In this document: positions 43,448 through 54,334 of the stretch, in pieces
How the letters are laid out: the number at the start of each line of letters is the position of its first letter
How positions within the stretch are numbered: position 1 is the first letter of the stretch
From: Scopulariopsis brevicaulis
Taxonomy: Eukaryota; Ascomycota; Sordariomycetes; Microascales; Microascaceae
Length of the DNA stretch: 64,000 nt
Direction of reading: 5' to 3'
Assembly (NCBI GenBank): GCA_017657125.1
Contig: JAGFNX010000301.1
Span: forward strand, 1-64,000
Notes under the pieces: model-generated
Databases searched by the model: none
What the model saw: only the letters and a program-made list of their open reading frames with translations
What the model was told of the DNA's origin: nothing
Made by a program: the position numbers and the translations under genes

Positions 43448-45051
43448 ATGGCTGGTTCGCAGGAGCAAGTGGCGACGTCGCCCAAGCCGGCGGTGGATGC
43501 CCCAAAATCACCCGCGTCTCCCAAGACGGCATCCTCGCCTCTATCGGTGGCTGAGGCCGCGGGTGACGATGGGGTGCATCTCGAAGTCGACTATGTGAGT
43601 TGAGGTGCGCGGGCCCCTTTTCGAGTCGGAGGTGACTGACCCGCCCGCCCATCACAGGAGCGAGTGGACGACGACGCAACGATTGACGAGCAGCTGTGGG
43701 TACCCTCGCCCTTGTCCCCGTTGCCGTTGAGTAAGATATTTATGACGCTTTACCTTAGGTCCACCTTCACCGCTTCACTTTCCTCCAGCGTCATGGATTA
43801 CCCCGTGGAGCATGGGCGAAGGTACCATGCGTACCAGAAGGGCTGTACGTAGAGGACCCCATTGGATACTATGTCCTCGAATGCTGACCGTACCCGACTA
43901 GCCTACATATTCCCTAACGACGAGGTGAAGAGACAAGCTTCGAGGCCTAATGCCAGAGCCTATAGACTAACATTACACAGCGCGAGCAAGAGCGGCTGGA
44001 CGTAACGCACCATGTGATATTCAGGACGTTAGGGGGGAGATTCTGGCTCGCCCCGATCGACGAGGATAAGGTCCAGACCATTTTGGACATTGGGACGGGG
44101 ACTGGATCGCGTGAGTGGAGCCCTTCCAATGCGGCAGTACTGCCTCTAACTGCATACAGTGGCCATTGAGCTCGGGGATGCCTTGCCCGGAGCACAGGTA
44201 TGGTCACCCTCACTAGAAACGGATGCTACGGACATCGGGGTTGAAAGGACGACGAGTTAACGAATTACAGATCATAGGATGTGATCTTAGTCCCATTCAA
44301 AGCCCCTGGTATGGTCAAAAACTAGCCCTTATTGGCATGGCAAGCGCTAACGCGGTGAAGGATCCCGCCAAATGTGAAGTTCGAAGTAGACGACGTCGAA
44401 CGCGAGTGGGCCTACCCCTTCAAGTTCGACTATGTCGTCAGCCGCCAGATGGCGGGCTCCCTTGCGGACTGGCCCAAGCTTGCCGAGCAGATCTATGAGT
44501 ACGTCGGAACCGGAATATTACTCGCCGAATTAGCTAACTATTATTATCAGAAACCTAAACCCCGGCGGCTGGGTCGAGTTCCAGGACTTCGACCTAGAAT
44601 ACTTCTCCGACGATGGGACCCTCACCGAGGAGCACGACTTCCGCAAGTGGAACAAAATTTGCCTCGACGGCCTTACGGCCTACAACCGCCCAGGGTGCCC
44701 GGGTCGCAACCTCCGGTCCTACGCCGAGGGCGCTGGCTTCGCCAACATTCGCGAGGAGAGGTTCAAGGTGCCCATGGGCTCCTGGCCCAAGGATCCGGAG
44801 CTAAAGAAGACGGGCATGATGAACCTCGTGCAGATGCTAGAAGGCGTAGAGGGCTTCTCGCTAAAGTCTATGGAGGCGATGGGATGGACTCGAAACGAGA
44901 TCGAAGTCTTCCTCGCGAGCGTTCGCCGAGAGATGAAGGGGACCCAGTTCCATTCGTACATTCCCTTGTAAGTCCTCCATTCTCGTCGTCTCTTGGATCT
45001 TGACTAACCGGCTCCGGTAGCTACGTGGTATATGGCCAGAAGCCGGAGTAG
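43448..45051 (+). CDS. LaeA-like SAM-dependent class I methyltransferase
   Basis: Ten exons encode about 361 residues: 43448-43594, 43658-43695, 43759-43844, 43902-43924, 43981-44110, 44160-44197, 44271-44308, 44361-44498, 44551-44967 and 45021-45051. All junctions keep frame despite exons as short as 23 nt. The order of motifs is S.MDYPVEHGRRYHAY, PNDEREQERLDVTHH, the AdoMet-binding ILDIGTGTG at about 132-140, IIGCDLSPIQ (motif II), FDYVVSRQM, and NLNPGGWVEFQDFD (post-motif). This is the fungal LaeA/TAM-like methyltransferase layout. Members include global regulators of secondary metabolism and many enzymes of unknown substrate. Motif I is followed by SLAIELGD rather than the usual G.WAIE, so the W is replaced. 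I see no biosynthetic backbone gene nearby, so a cluster role is unsupported. Confidence 0.9.
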
Positions 45052-45815
45052 ACTTGTGATCCCCGTGTCGTTGCTAGGTGTCCTCCGACATTCTGTGCGC
45101 CCTCGGATGGCCAGGAGGACTTTGCATGTATGCAGTTTAGAGCGATATTCCTGTGTTTACCACCAACGAGGATAACTCAACTCGGGACGGCCCGGTCACT
45201 TCTTCCTCTCGTGATAGGTGATAAGGAGCGGATACCCGCCGCCGGAACCGCGCCTTGGCAGCAGCTCAGTGCGAAGGATGCCGGCAGCCCGTTTGGATTG
45301 GGCCCGCATGCGCCGTACGTCCCGTGGTCTGTCTGTTGGGTCAGTAAATGGTACGCACGTATAATAAATAAAGCATGGCTGGCCCCGCGGGATCTGTTCC
45401 TCTTCGTTTAGGCGCCTTATTTTATCCCCCATTTTCCTCTCGTCTGATGCCGGACTTTTCTCTCTTACTTTCCCCTTGTTTCCCGTCTCGTTTGATGCTG
45501 GGTTTTATGTCTTTCTCTATCCTCTGATGCTTTGTCTGGTCGCTCTGGTGCTGACGTTTGTGATTCGAGGTATTTCGACATCTCGATAAATAACTGACAG
45601 TAGCAGAGTCACCACAGCTTTCAGACCCTTCGGCTCAGCCGCTGAAGCCAAATTCACCCACCGACTCGAGAAGATATCGCAGGCACCTGGAATCGCCTCA
45701 CCACCGAGAACAGGCTGCTTACTCAGCCGACTCGCCCCACCCCACCGCACTGGCGCCCCACGTGCCCACCGTGCGGGAAGCGCAATCGCGGCGATCGCCA
45801 CTCGGGCGCCGGAAC
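45052..45815. other. Intergenic region before the RING-finger gene
   Basis: About 760 bases with T/C-rich runs near 45,420-45,540. It should hold the methyltransferase 3' end and the promoter of the next gene. No gene was recognised. Confidence 0.45.
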
Positions 45816-47308
45816 ATGGCCGGATCTCAAGTCCACGGCGTCATGGCGAACAATGTGAACGATTTTGACCGCCTCCCCGGAGTCGCCTTTGACCACCACC
45901 ACGAAGGTACTTCAGATCGACTTTTTCCTACTAATATCCAATCCCTTTGTAAATCATCTTCCACGCGACTCTCCAGTCTGCAGAGTCTGGACTCCGGTGC
46001 ACTGTTCCATTCCCCTTGACGCCGCCGCTTTCGCCCAGTCGCACCCTGCATTCCGTGTCTAGTCCCTAATTACTTGATCCACCCCCGGGAGCGTCCGCAA
46101 GACATCCCCACCCCAACGTCAGCAAGGCGGCACGAAGCTGAAATAACGAACCCTCCCTACAGACGCTCCTCAACTCACATACCTCCCCCATCGAGACGTC
46201 CACCTCCCGGTATTCCTCCCGCACCTACGCCTGCCGAACCCGCCGGGCGTCGAGCCGCCTCTCCCCGCCATCTCCAGCCCGTGGAGCCACGCGCCTGTGT
46301 CCGGCTCCTTCCTGCCGCCGGGCGTCGAGCCGGGTCGCCTGTCGTTTTCGCCGCTGAGATATTCACCGGAGTTTGGGGGCCTTGACGAGCTGAGCGTGCC
46401 GTTTCTGCCGGGGCCTTCGTTTTCGGATCTGCCCGACTTTGCGTCCTTTGGTGCAGGGCGCGAGATCGACTCTAGACTCGACGGATACATCTCGCGAGGC
46501 GCCGTGTCTCCTGGAGCAAGCCGCGGCTCTCGACACATACACCCGCCCGCGCCGTCACCCACCGCGGCACATTACCACGAAATAGGCAGAAACCCACCGC
46601 CGAACCCGACAGCCTTGCCCACCACGCCTCCCTCCCGACAGCCCGCCCAAAACACCTCCCCCACGACCCACGAGACCGAACCACTCCCGAACACACACAC
46701 GCCCGCGAAAATGTCCGCCCGCAAGCGAAACAGCACGGCCGACGTTCCCCCCTCCTCCAGCCCCTCCGCCCCGGCCCCCAAGAGGCGGCGGCGGACGTCG
46801 GGGGTCTCGCCGCCCAAGTCCGATCCACTGGAGAAGGCGGAGTCGGACAACGAGTCGGATATCATCGATCTGCGGGACCTTAGCAAGGTGCCCGAGTTGC
46901 TACTGCAGAGGCAGCGGGAGAAGGCGGAGAGGGTTAAGCTGGGGAGCTTCCAGTGTGCTATTTGTATGGATGACGCTACGTCTCTTACGGTCACGCACTG
47001 TGGTATGTTGCTTTCCCTTCCTTTGCCCGTTCATTCATGGACTTGTCGGGTGCCAAGGGGTGTCTCCGTCGGAGAGGGATCCGGACAAGTGTGAGATGGT
47101 CGCTAACGGCGGGATAGGCCACCTCTTCTGCGCAGACTGCCTGACGACGGCGCTGCAGACCGAGGCGCAGAGGCACAAGTGCCCTATATGCAGGCAGAAG
47201 ATCGAGAGCAAGCCGCGCGAGGCGTACAAGGCCTCGACCAAGGGGTACTGGCCGCTCGAGCTGAAGCTCATGACTACCACCAGGAAGGGGAAGAAGGCGG
47301 ACGGGTAG
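45816..47308 (+). CDS. RING-HC ubiquitin ligase with SIM-like motif (Slx8-like)
   Basis: Three exons (45816-45906, 46163-47002, 47118-47308) encode about 373 residues. The first intron (256 nt) is long for this genome and less certain, but joining across it keeps the frame and gives a continuous Pro-rich N-terminus (DAPQLTYLPHRDVHLP). A Lys/Arg cluster (KRRRR) is followed by an acidic-hydrophobic SDIIDLRDL segment resembling a SUMO-interacting motif. The RING-HC uses C295, C298, C310, H312, C315, C318, C332 and C335 (CAIC..HCGHLFCADC..CPIC), near the C-terminus. This layout resembles Slx8/RNF4 SUMO-targeted ubiquitin ligases, which act on sumoylated nuclear proteins in DNA repair. The RING is certain; the SUMO link is inference. 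An alternative start is the ATG at 46711. Confidence 0.8.
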
Positions 47309-48184
47309 GGGGTTTGGCATTTCAGTTTTCTATCTCGATTTTCTTGTTGGGTGGGGTTGAGGGGAGTTCCGGGGAAGGAGAGGCCACCCTGTTCTAGGAT
47401 GGGAAAGCGAGGGGATAGGGGAGGTTTGTATGGCATTTGGGTTCGGCGCTGGGGCGTATTAGGGATTCGTCTTTGGAATGGCAATGCATCGGGAGCATAG
47501 AGGAGCATCACATACATCGGAAGGGGGTGGTGTCTGAAAATACGAAGTGCTTTTTGCCTCCGCGTAGATCGGAGTTTTCTACATACAATCTTACTGTACC
47601 TTTGATTACTTTCTTCTGGCCAGAGCCTGGAGAATAGGGAGTGGACCAGGAAAGGGACATTTGAGGTCATGGGGCCGATCTCTTTTTGCGGTTCTCGCTT
47701 GGGGGGGGGGGCGGCTACGTGTATCTGCATGGCTTGATGGTGTTTGCCTCTTGGAAAGCAGGAAGGGGGTTGCTGATGCGGTGACGAGGAATATGTAAAT
47801 ACGGGGCCTGAATGGATACTGCATCCCTCTCGTCTGACCGCATCCCAAGAAGAACGAAGGGTATGTGCGTGGAACGGCACTTTGTCTACGCATGTCGGGT
47901 CCATCTCCCCTCCCCAATCAACTGGACGAAGTGAAGATGCCTCTTATAACGCAAAACAGAATCACCATCTATACATTACGGATATTCGCCAACGTCTGAT
48001 TCTCCGGGCTCTCCCTTCCCTCCGGACTTGAGACTTGATTCACGTTGCGAAATTTCTCCAAAACGCCGGTGTCGGCAAGGCCATCCCGTCCGTCCATACA
48101 TCCTTCCACTTCCGTTTTTACATACCCATCGTGATTTTCTTCGCTCCCCGCCGCCTCGTTCCCCCCTTCTTCCCTCGCCGTCCG
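47309..48184. other. Convergent spacer between the RING gene and NUP192
   Basis: 876 bases between facing stops. It includes a G run near 47,701-47,711 and A/T-rich segments. No gene was recognised. Confidence 0.5.
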
Positions 48185-51100
48185 CTAATGGAACAGTATA
48201 TCCGCCTTCTTCGGCTCCGGAAGAACCTCATTCTCAAACTAAATCAACTAGTCAGCTTCCAAACCCCCCTCAAGCATAAAACAACCGGGGAAAAAAGAAC
48301 TCACCTCCAAGAACCCCGTCGCGACAATCATGACGACAAACGAGTCTGCCAGCTCCGCCACGCTCTCCGACAGCCCGTCCTCCACGTGCCCTATCCCCGC
48401 CGACCGCTTCAGCGTGTGCGCCACCAGCATGCGGTGGTCCGTCAGGAAGCGCCGGCCCTGCGCCGCGTTGTGCGACGCGCGGGAGACGAGCGCCGCGGAG
48501 ATGATGCGGGCCACCTTGGCGAGGTGGGCGTAGTGGGTTGCTAGGGCGGTGGGTTTTGAGGGGTCTGTGACTTGTTAGCATCTTTCTGCATCCCGTTTGG
48601 GGGGACCTGCGGGCAAGGACTAACCTATCTGGAGTTCCGGGTCGACTGAGAAGAGACCGGACAGCTCCACCGCGCGGAACAGGTTCGCGTGCAGAACATG
48701 CTTGGCCCCGTCCCTCGTCTGGCAAAGCTGCAGCAGCAGCGCGAGCTTCGCGTCATGACTATGCCGCTGTCCCGCCCTGTCGTCCAGCCCCTGGCTCATC
48801 ATGTCCTTCAGCGAGTCAACGAGGATCCCGATAAAGTTGAGCCTGTTCAGCGTGTCCACAACGTGCCCGTCGCCCTCCAGACTACCGAGGTTCACGAGCC
48901 CCGCAAGCAAGATGAGCGCCGCCGTTTGACACTGCGGCTCACCGCCGTACGCGTCGTCGCAGATGACGTTGGCGAGCCTATCGCCGTACACCTCAATCGT
49001 GCGCATCGTCTTCTGGCGGCCCAGCGCCCCGGACCCCTCGTCCACCATGCCCGTCAGGTACCGGTAGCAGATGCTGTAGTACACGGCGCGGAGCTCGCTC
49101 TGGTCCGCCCACTTGCCAATGGCCTGCAGGCAGATCTGGAAGAGCTGGTACAGCTTGTCGCCCACGAGGTGGCTCATCTCCGCGCCCTTGCCCGCTACGC
49201 TCTCCGCCGCCGAGGGCGCGAGGTCCAGCTTGAAGAGGAGGACCTTGGCCAGCTTGGCGAGCTCGTACGCGAGGTGCTGCCGCTCAGAGGCGCAGACCTC
49301 GAGGCTGGGGAGGATGGTCTGAAGCGTCTCGAGGTAGAACGACGTCCGCGCGCTGCCCTGGAAGTCGTTGGACTCGATCATGATGAGCACGAGGTTCACC
49401 CACGACTTGAGCAGCTGCAGGCAGTGGGAGACGATCTGTGTCTGCCGGTTGGAGGACACCAGGTACTCGATGATGATGGCTTCCTCGCGGTCTATGGCGC
49501 TCAGCTCCTGCGGCGAGATGACCTGCGCGTTACCGCGGCCCTCGCTGCGTTTCACGAGGAGAATCTCCCTGACGCGCTCGACGTTGTAGATGAGGTTGCC
49601 GTCGCTATCCTCGTCCACACAGACGCTGAGATCGAGGTCCTTGTAGAACTGGAACGTCGGCTCGGGAAGCTGCCATTCCGAGATCGGGAGGATAAAGTCG
49701 AAGAGCTCAAAGATGGAGCTGACCGAGATCGTCTCCGAGGGGTCCACAACCACGGTCCCGCGCAGCGCCTCGAATATGCGTCGCTTGTAAGTCGGCGAGC
49801 GCGCCTGGGAGACGCCGCAGAGCTCCATGGCGATGTAGTTGAAGACGGCCGTCCGGTGGGATAGGAATTCTGTTAGCGCGACGGCGCCGTCTGTGAGGGG
49901 GAACTCAATTGTCGGCATCTCCTGGCCCTCCCATAGCAATCCGGGCAAGATGGGAGATTCCTTTGCGAGGAGGGCAAAGACAAAGTCGACGTTCCTCAGC
50001 TCATCAATCACTATGGGCGCAGTCAACGGTGACGTCCACAGGACTTTTAGGATGCGCAGGACCCTGTGCTCCAGGGCGACAAGCCACTGCCGCACGCCCT
50101 GGCCGTCTTGAGGGTGGGTCGTGACCCAGAGGTTGATGAGGCTGTGGAACACCGAAGTCCCCTTGTAGAACGGGCTGCTAGGCTCGACAGACACACTGTC
50201 GACCTCGCACTGGAAGCCGAGTAGGAGATGCGCAATGGACGGCTTCCTAGAAGACTCGCGCAGACAAGAATATAGGAAGTCTAGGATGTAAATCTTGATC
50301 AGATAGACGGGTGAGTCCATCTCTCGTCCCGGATCCAGAGGAGCCTCGAGATCCGACATCAGCGACCGCGAAATGGCCTCGTGGTCGCCGTTCGCCTCCA
50401 ACGACACGATCGCCTTGTTGCGGTGCGTCCGAGGGCCAGTATTGGCCGACCACGCCGACGTGATCCGCGGAGAGACGGATATCCGCTCAAGAAGCTTGAG
50501 GCACGCAAGCGAGAGGTCGGGGTGTCCAAGGCCGCAGAAGTTGCCGAGGTCCACGACGAGGTCCAGGTGGCCCACCAAGCCGTCTTCGAACGACGAGTAG
50601 TGCGATGTGGAACCCGGAAGCCTGCTGTAGTTCGACTGGTTCCTGATTATCGGCCGGATGATGTTGAGGTAAGTGGGCTGTAGGTCGAGGATTCGTGAGA
50701 TGAGCGTGATTGCTCTCAGGATGGCGAGAATCAGGGGCGAGTCGGGCGCCGCGTTGCCCACCTCAGCGGCGGGCTGGTGGATCGCCGAGAACACGGCCTT
50801 GACGGCCTTTTCTGTCAGCATCCACTCCATCACTCGCGCGAACGGATGCATCCGGACGTAGGTGGACAAGTCGCTCGTAGCCATTGCCGAGTCTATCGGG
50901 AGGCTCGTCGAGTTCGCGAGGATGATGAGGTTCTCGTTGAACGACTCTAGGCAGACGACGGCGAAGTCAAGACATTGGAGCCTCAACATACGCGCCTGGT
51001 TCCTGTCCGTGAGCTCCTCCGTCTTCTTCGACAACACATCTCCCAGGACGTAATCCACGAAAGCATCGATGCCGGGCATACGGTATGACGACCCGAGGTT

Positions 51101-53489
51101 TTCTGGGAACGGCAGTGAGTCGCTTAGCGGGCTTGAGCCTTCGAAGGGTGAGACGAGAGAGGTGAGGAGGAGAATGAAAGCGTAGGGTTCCTCGAAGCCG
51201 CTGCTTATTTCTTCAAGGACACGCTCGGGAGATACAGTCGGCGCGTGGGACAGCTTGGGATACCCAGTACCATGGCCCGCTGGAGGTGCGCTGTAAAAGC
51301 CGGTTGTCCAGTTATCCAGGCTGGTCCACATGAGATATCCCTCTTCGACAGTCTTCCGCGATATTAGCGCACCAAGTGCCCAGAAGGTGCAGGCGCGAAG
51401 GCGCGGGGGTATCTGCCTGCTCGCAAGTTGGAAAAGGACATCAACAAGGCCAACATCATCCTGGAGCAGATAAAGTCGGGCAGTTTCACTCTCCGTCGCC
51501 AGCTTTGTCATGAGGCGCAGGTAGCACTCCAACATCATGGCCGATTCAGGCTCGGCCTCTGCCTGGGCCGGGTTGGGCTTGCCCGGACGGAAGGTCGTCG
51601 GCGTCGGCGCGGGCTTCTCCCTGATCTTCTCGGAGAAAAAGACTAGTTCTTTGAAGATTTGTGACCACGTGAGCGAGAGAGACCTTCTGAGCTTGCCTGA
51701 TCCATGAGCGCCCTCGTCCAGAAGGAAGTGGTGTGCAGCAGTGGCACTATGGTCGGTTTCCGAAATCGCTTGCAGCATTTCGCAGAAAGCAGTAACCAGG
51801 GGCGTCGAGGCTCTGCGCGAGGCCCAGGTCATGAAGCCAGCCAGATTGGAGTCTTCATCATTCCAGAAATTGGCTCCAGCGACAGGGCGGCCCTCGTAAG
51901 AGTACGCGATGATGATGAGGAACCTCTCCAGATTCAGATCGTGCTCGTGGGACTGGCTTAGCTGCCGCTGCTCATCCTCGTCGATACGGAGCCTCCGGAG
52001 AACGTTAGGTAGGTTGGTAATGAAGGCGTCGATGAAGTCCTCCAGATGACCCATAAGGCCAGTCTGGAAGGGCTCCGAGAAGGGGACCGTGTCCACGGGC
52101 AAGTGAGGAGACTTTCGCTGCAGCCACGTCCTCATGCCCATCCGAGCCGGATCTTGCCATTCAACAGACTTGACATCGGCCGCCATAGAAAGCATGAAAT
52201 CGAAGGCACCGTCTCTGAGCGCATCGAGGAATTGCTTAGATCTCTCCTCATCTTCTATAGTCACACGGGCCATGTTAGCAAGAAGAGGGACCCGATCCAC
52301 CGCGTGCGTCTTGGGGACACTTGCCTTTATCCAAGTTTTCCGGAGACACGATTGATTCGTCCTCGAAATCATCGAGGTAGCGGCCGCTATATTCGGCGAG
52401 CCACCAAGCCCGGAACGCAGCCTGTACGTAGGGCAACGTCCATTGCTCGGGCTCCACAGGACAAACGGCGGAGTGGAGACTCCGAGCCTGTGCGAGTGCC
52501 AGAGTTGACTCGGAAGAAGCAAGCTTCTTGATGAAGCTTGGAAGGAGCGGGAACCGGTGGACTACCAGGTATTAGCTAAGTTAAAGGAGGAGAGGTGCCA
52601 GTATAGCTCTTCAGGAGACAATATCACTTACCAAGTAGACTGTCATATCTATCGGCCGCCTTGAACTCGGCGAGAAGAGCCTTGAAGTCGTCCTCTTGGC
52701 CCTGGGCCTCGATGGCCCGGCACACCACGATGCTCATAAGCTCATGCTGCTGGATGAGGCTGACGCGCGAGAACTCAACAGTCTCCAGCTCCTCAGCTGC
52801 TTGAGAGGCCTGGACCCCGGAGAGGACGGCGGCAGCGGTGATCTTGTCGTTGAGCTTCTGTATCCACGCTCTTACATCCCGCATGGCAGCCATGCACCGA
52901 GGTACGATTCGCTGTGAATTCTTGTTGGCGAAAACGACGCCGTCTATAATCTGCTGCGCCAGCTCGCTGGCATTACTGCTCTCCCTTTCCTCGCTTTCAT
53001 CATTCCCGGCGAGATCGATGAGGATGCGTATTATGTTCAGGACGTACTTTCGGTGCTGGTGCAATCTGATGAGGGCGCACTCGAGGAGAGAGCGGCCAAG
53101 GAGGGCGGGATCATTCTGAGACGCAAGCACAATGGCGGCGGCTTCGATCTCGTTAATCTCGGCTTCGTCGGAGAAGTTCAGCACATTTTGCTTGAACTCG
53201 TCGTTGATGGAGTATTCGTCCCCGTTGATCTCGATTTTGCCTGGGACAAGAGTTAGGGCAGTCCACGAGGCAGCGTACGGGGTCCAGGCGCGACAATACC
53301 AGAATTGACGGCATTGCGACTCTCGCTGCTCCTCGGCGGACGGGTCCAGAGCTTGCCCAGCTCCGCTTCGAAGATGGCCAGCAATACATCATCCTCGACG
53401 ATGTCAATGTCGTCGCGCCGGCCTTCGAGGGCGGCGAGGAGGATCCTGTCGAGGTCCTGGAGGGCGACTAGTATCGTCTGTTCGGCCAT
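48185..53489 (-). CDS. NUP192: Inner-ring nucleoporin NUP192 (Nup205 family)
   Basis: Six exons on the minus strand (53489-53300, 53240-52632, 52561-52325, 52254-48625, 48564-48305, 48238-48185) encode about 1659 residues. The protein is helical throughout, as expected for this very large scaffold. Family-like segments include RSKQFLDALRDGAFDFMLSMAADVKSVEWQDPARMGMRTWLQRK near 380, and GRRFLTDHRMLVAHTLKRSAGIG near the C-terminus. Nup192 is a structural hub of the inner ring of the nuclear pore, binding Nic96 and Nup53-type linkers. The intron at 52324-52255 uses a GC donor (GCAAGT) with a normal branch and AG; only this choice restores the frame. The final exon, 18 codons including stop, ends ADILFH. 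The gene is divergent from TEL1. Confidence 0.93.
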
Positions 53490-54332
53490 TTTGGCGGTCT
53501 AGGTCTATCGCATCGTTGCTGCGACCCAAGACGTTTCGAGCCGCCGACGGAGGCCGCGATGGATGCTCGCGAAGCAGATGGTGGGGGGTCTCGACGGGCG
53601 CCGCGCGTGTTCTCGAGAAGGGAGGCGTGGTGTGTATCTCGTATACGCGGTGCGCGTTCTTGTGCGCCGCAGCAGTGTCCGGGCTGTGGCGGTCGGTAGC
53701 GGAGCAGCGTAGCTTCTTCGGGTTGTAGGCTCCGAGATCCGTCGTCTGGAATGTTTAGCGGTGCATCGCGACCTTTTTTCTTAGAGCTTAGGCTGGTTGT
53801 CCAGGGACCGGAGCTATGGGTCCAAATTCCTGGTTCATACTGTGTACACTTGGCTCCCGCCTGTCCTGGACCGCCAGCCTGCGGGTCAGTGCGATCTAGA
53901 CCGTGTCAAAAACACTGTACATAACTCTGGGCGGTGAGATTCTGCCTCTTCCAAGTCGCGTCCTTCACAGATCCCGTCGCGCCTGCAAGGTGATGACTGC
54001 GCCGCCTGCTATGGGGTTTTGGGACATCGAACCTGTCGCCTCCGAACAACACCAAATGTAGCAACGTCCAGTGGTATCTTCATCTTATTTGTAATGTGAT
54101 AATTCTTGGGCTCGTCCCAAAGATCGAAAGTTCGCCGCTCTTTTCGGCCCATTCCGGCTCTTCAGCTGCTTCTCCAGGCAGCACCCTCTCAATCGGGTCT
54201 CCGAGGCCCTTCTGAGACCAAGCATAAGCATTCTTCTGGGGCTCGAGATCGTCTGATGCCGCCTTCTCGGCCGCGGTTGCAGCAGAGCGCACCTGCCATG
54301 GGATCGGGGCTTGTCTATTAATGACGGGAAAC
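53490..54332. promoter_or_regulatory. Divergent region between NUP192 and TEL1
   Basis: 843 bases between outward-facing starts. Near the NUP192 side it is C/G-rich; near TEL1 it contains an open minus-strand frame (54080-54334), listed separately. No specific factor site is claimed. Confidence 0.4.
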
Positions 54333-54334
54333 AT
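54080..54334 (-). CDS. Possible small protein overlapping the TEL1 start
   Basis: An 84-codon minus-strand frame starts MFPVINRQAPIPWQV and ends with TGA near 54080. Its ATG and the TEL1 ATG share the same CATG. Composition (no low complexity, scattered Trp, Pro, Glu and Lys) is more protein-like than most spurious frames here, but I recognise no family. A splice-extended version would run into TEL1 coding sequence. It may be a chance frame in the TEL1 leader. Confidence 0.2.
   Translation of the reverse strand: MFPVINRQAPIPWQVRSAATAAEKAASDDLEPQKNAYAWSQKGLGDPIERVLPGEAAEEPEWAEKSGELSIFGTSPRIITLQIR

Noticed and set aside
43448..45051. Secondary-metabolite cluster around the LaeA-like gene
   Set aside because: Neighbours are an EH-domain protein and a RING ligase; no synthase, transporter or oxidase was found nearby.
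46297..46299. Start of the RING gene at 46297
   Set aside because: The codon is GTG, and the frame continues upstream into an exon that joins in phase to an ATG-bearing exon at 45816.
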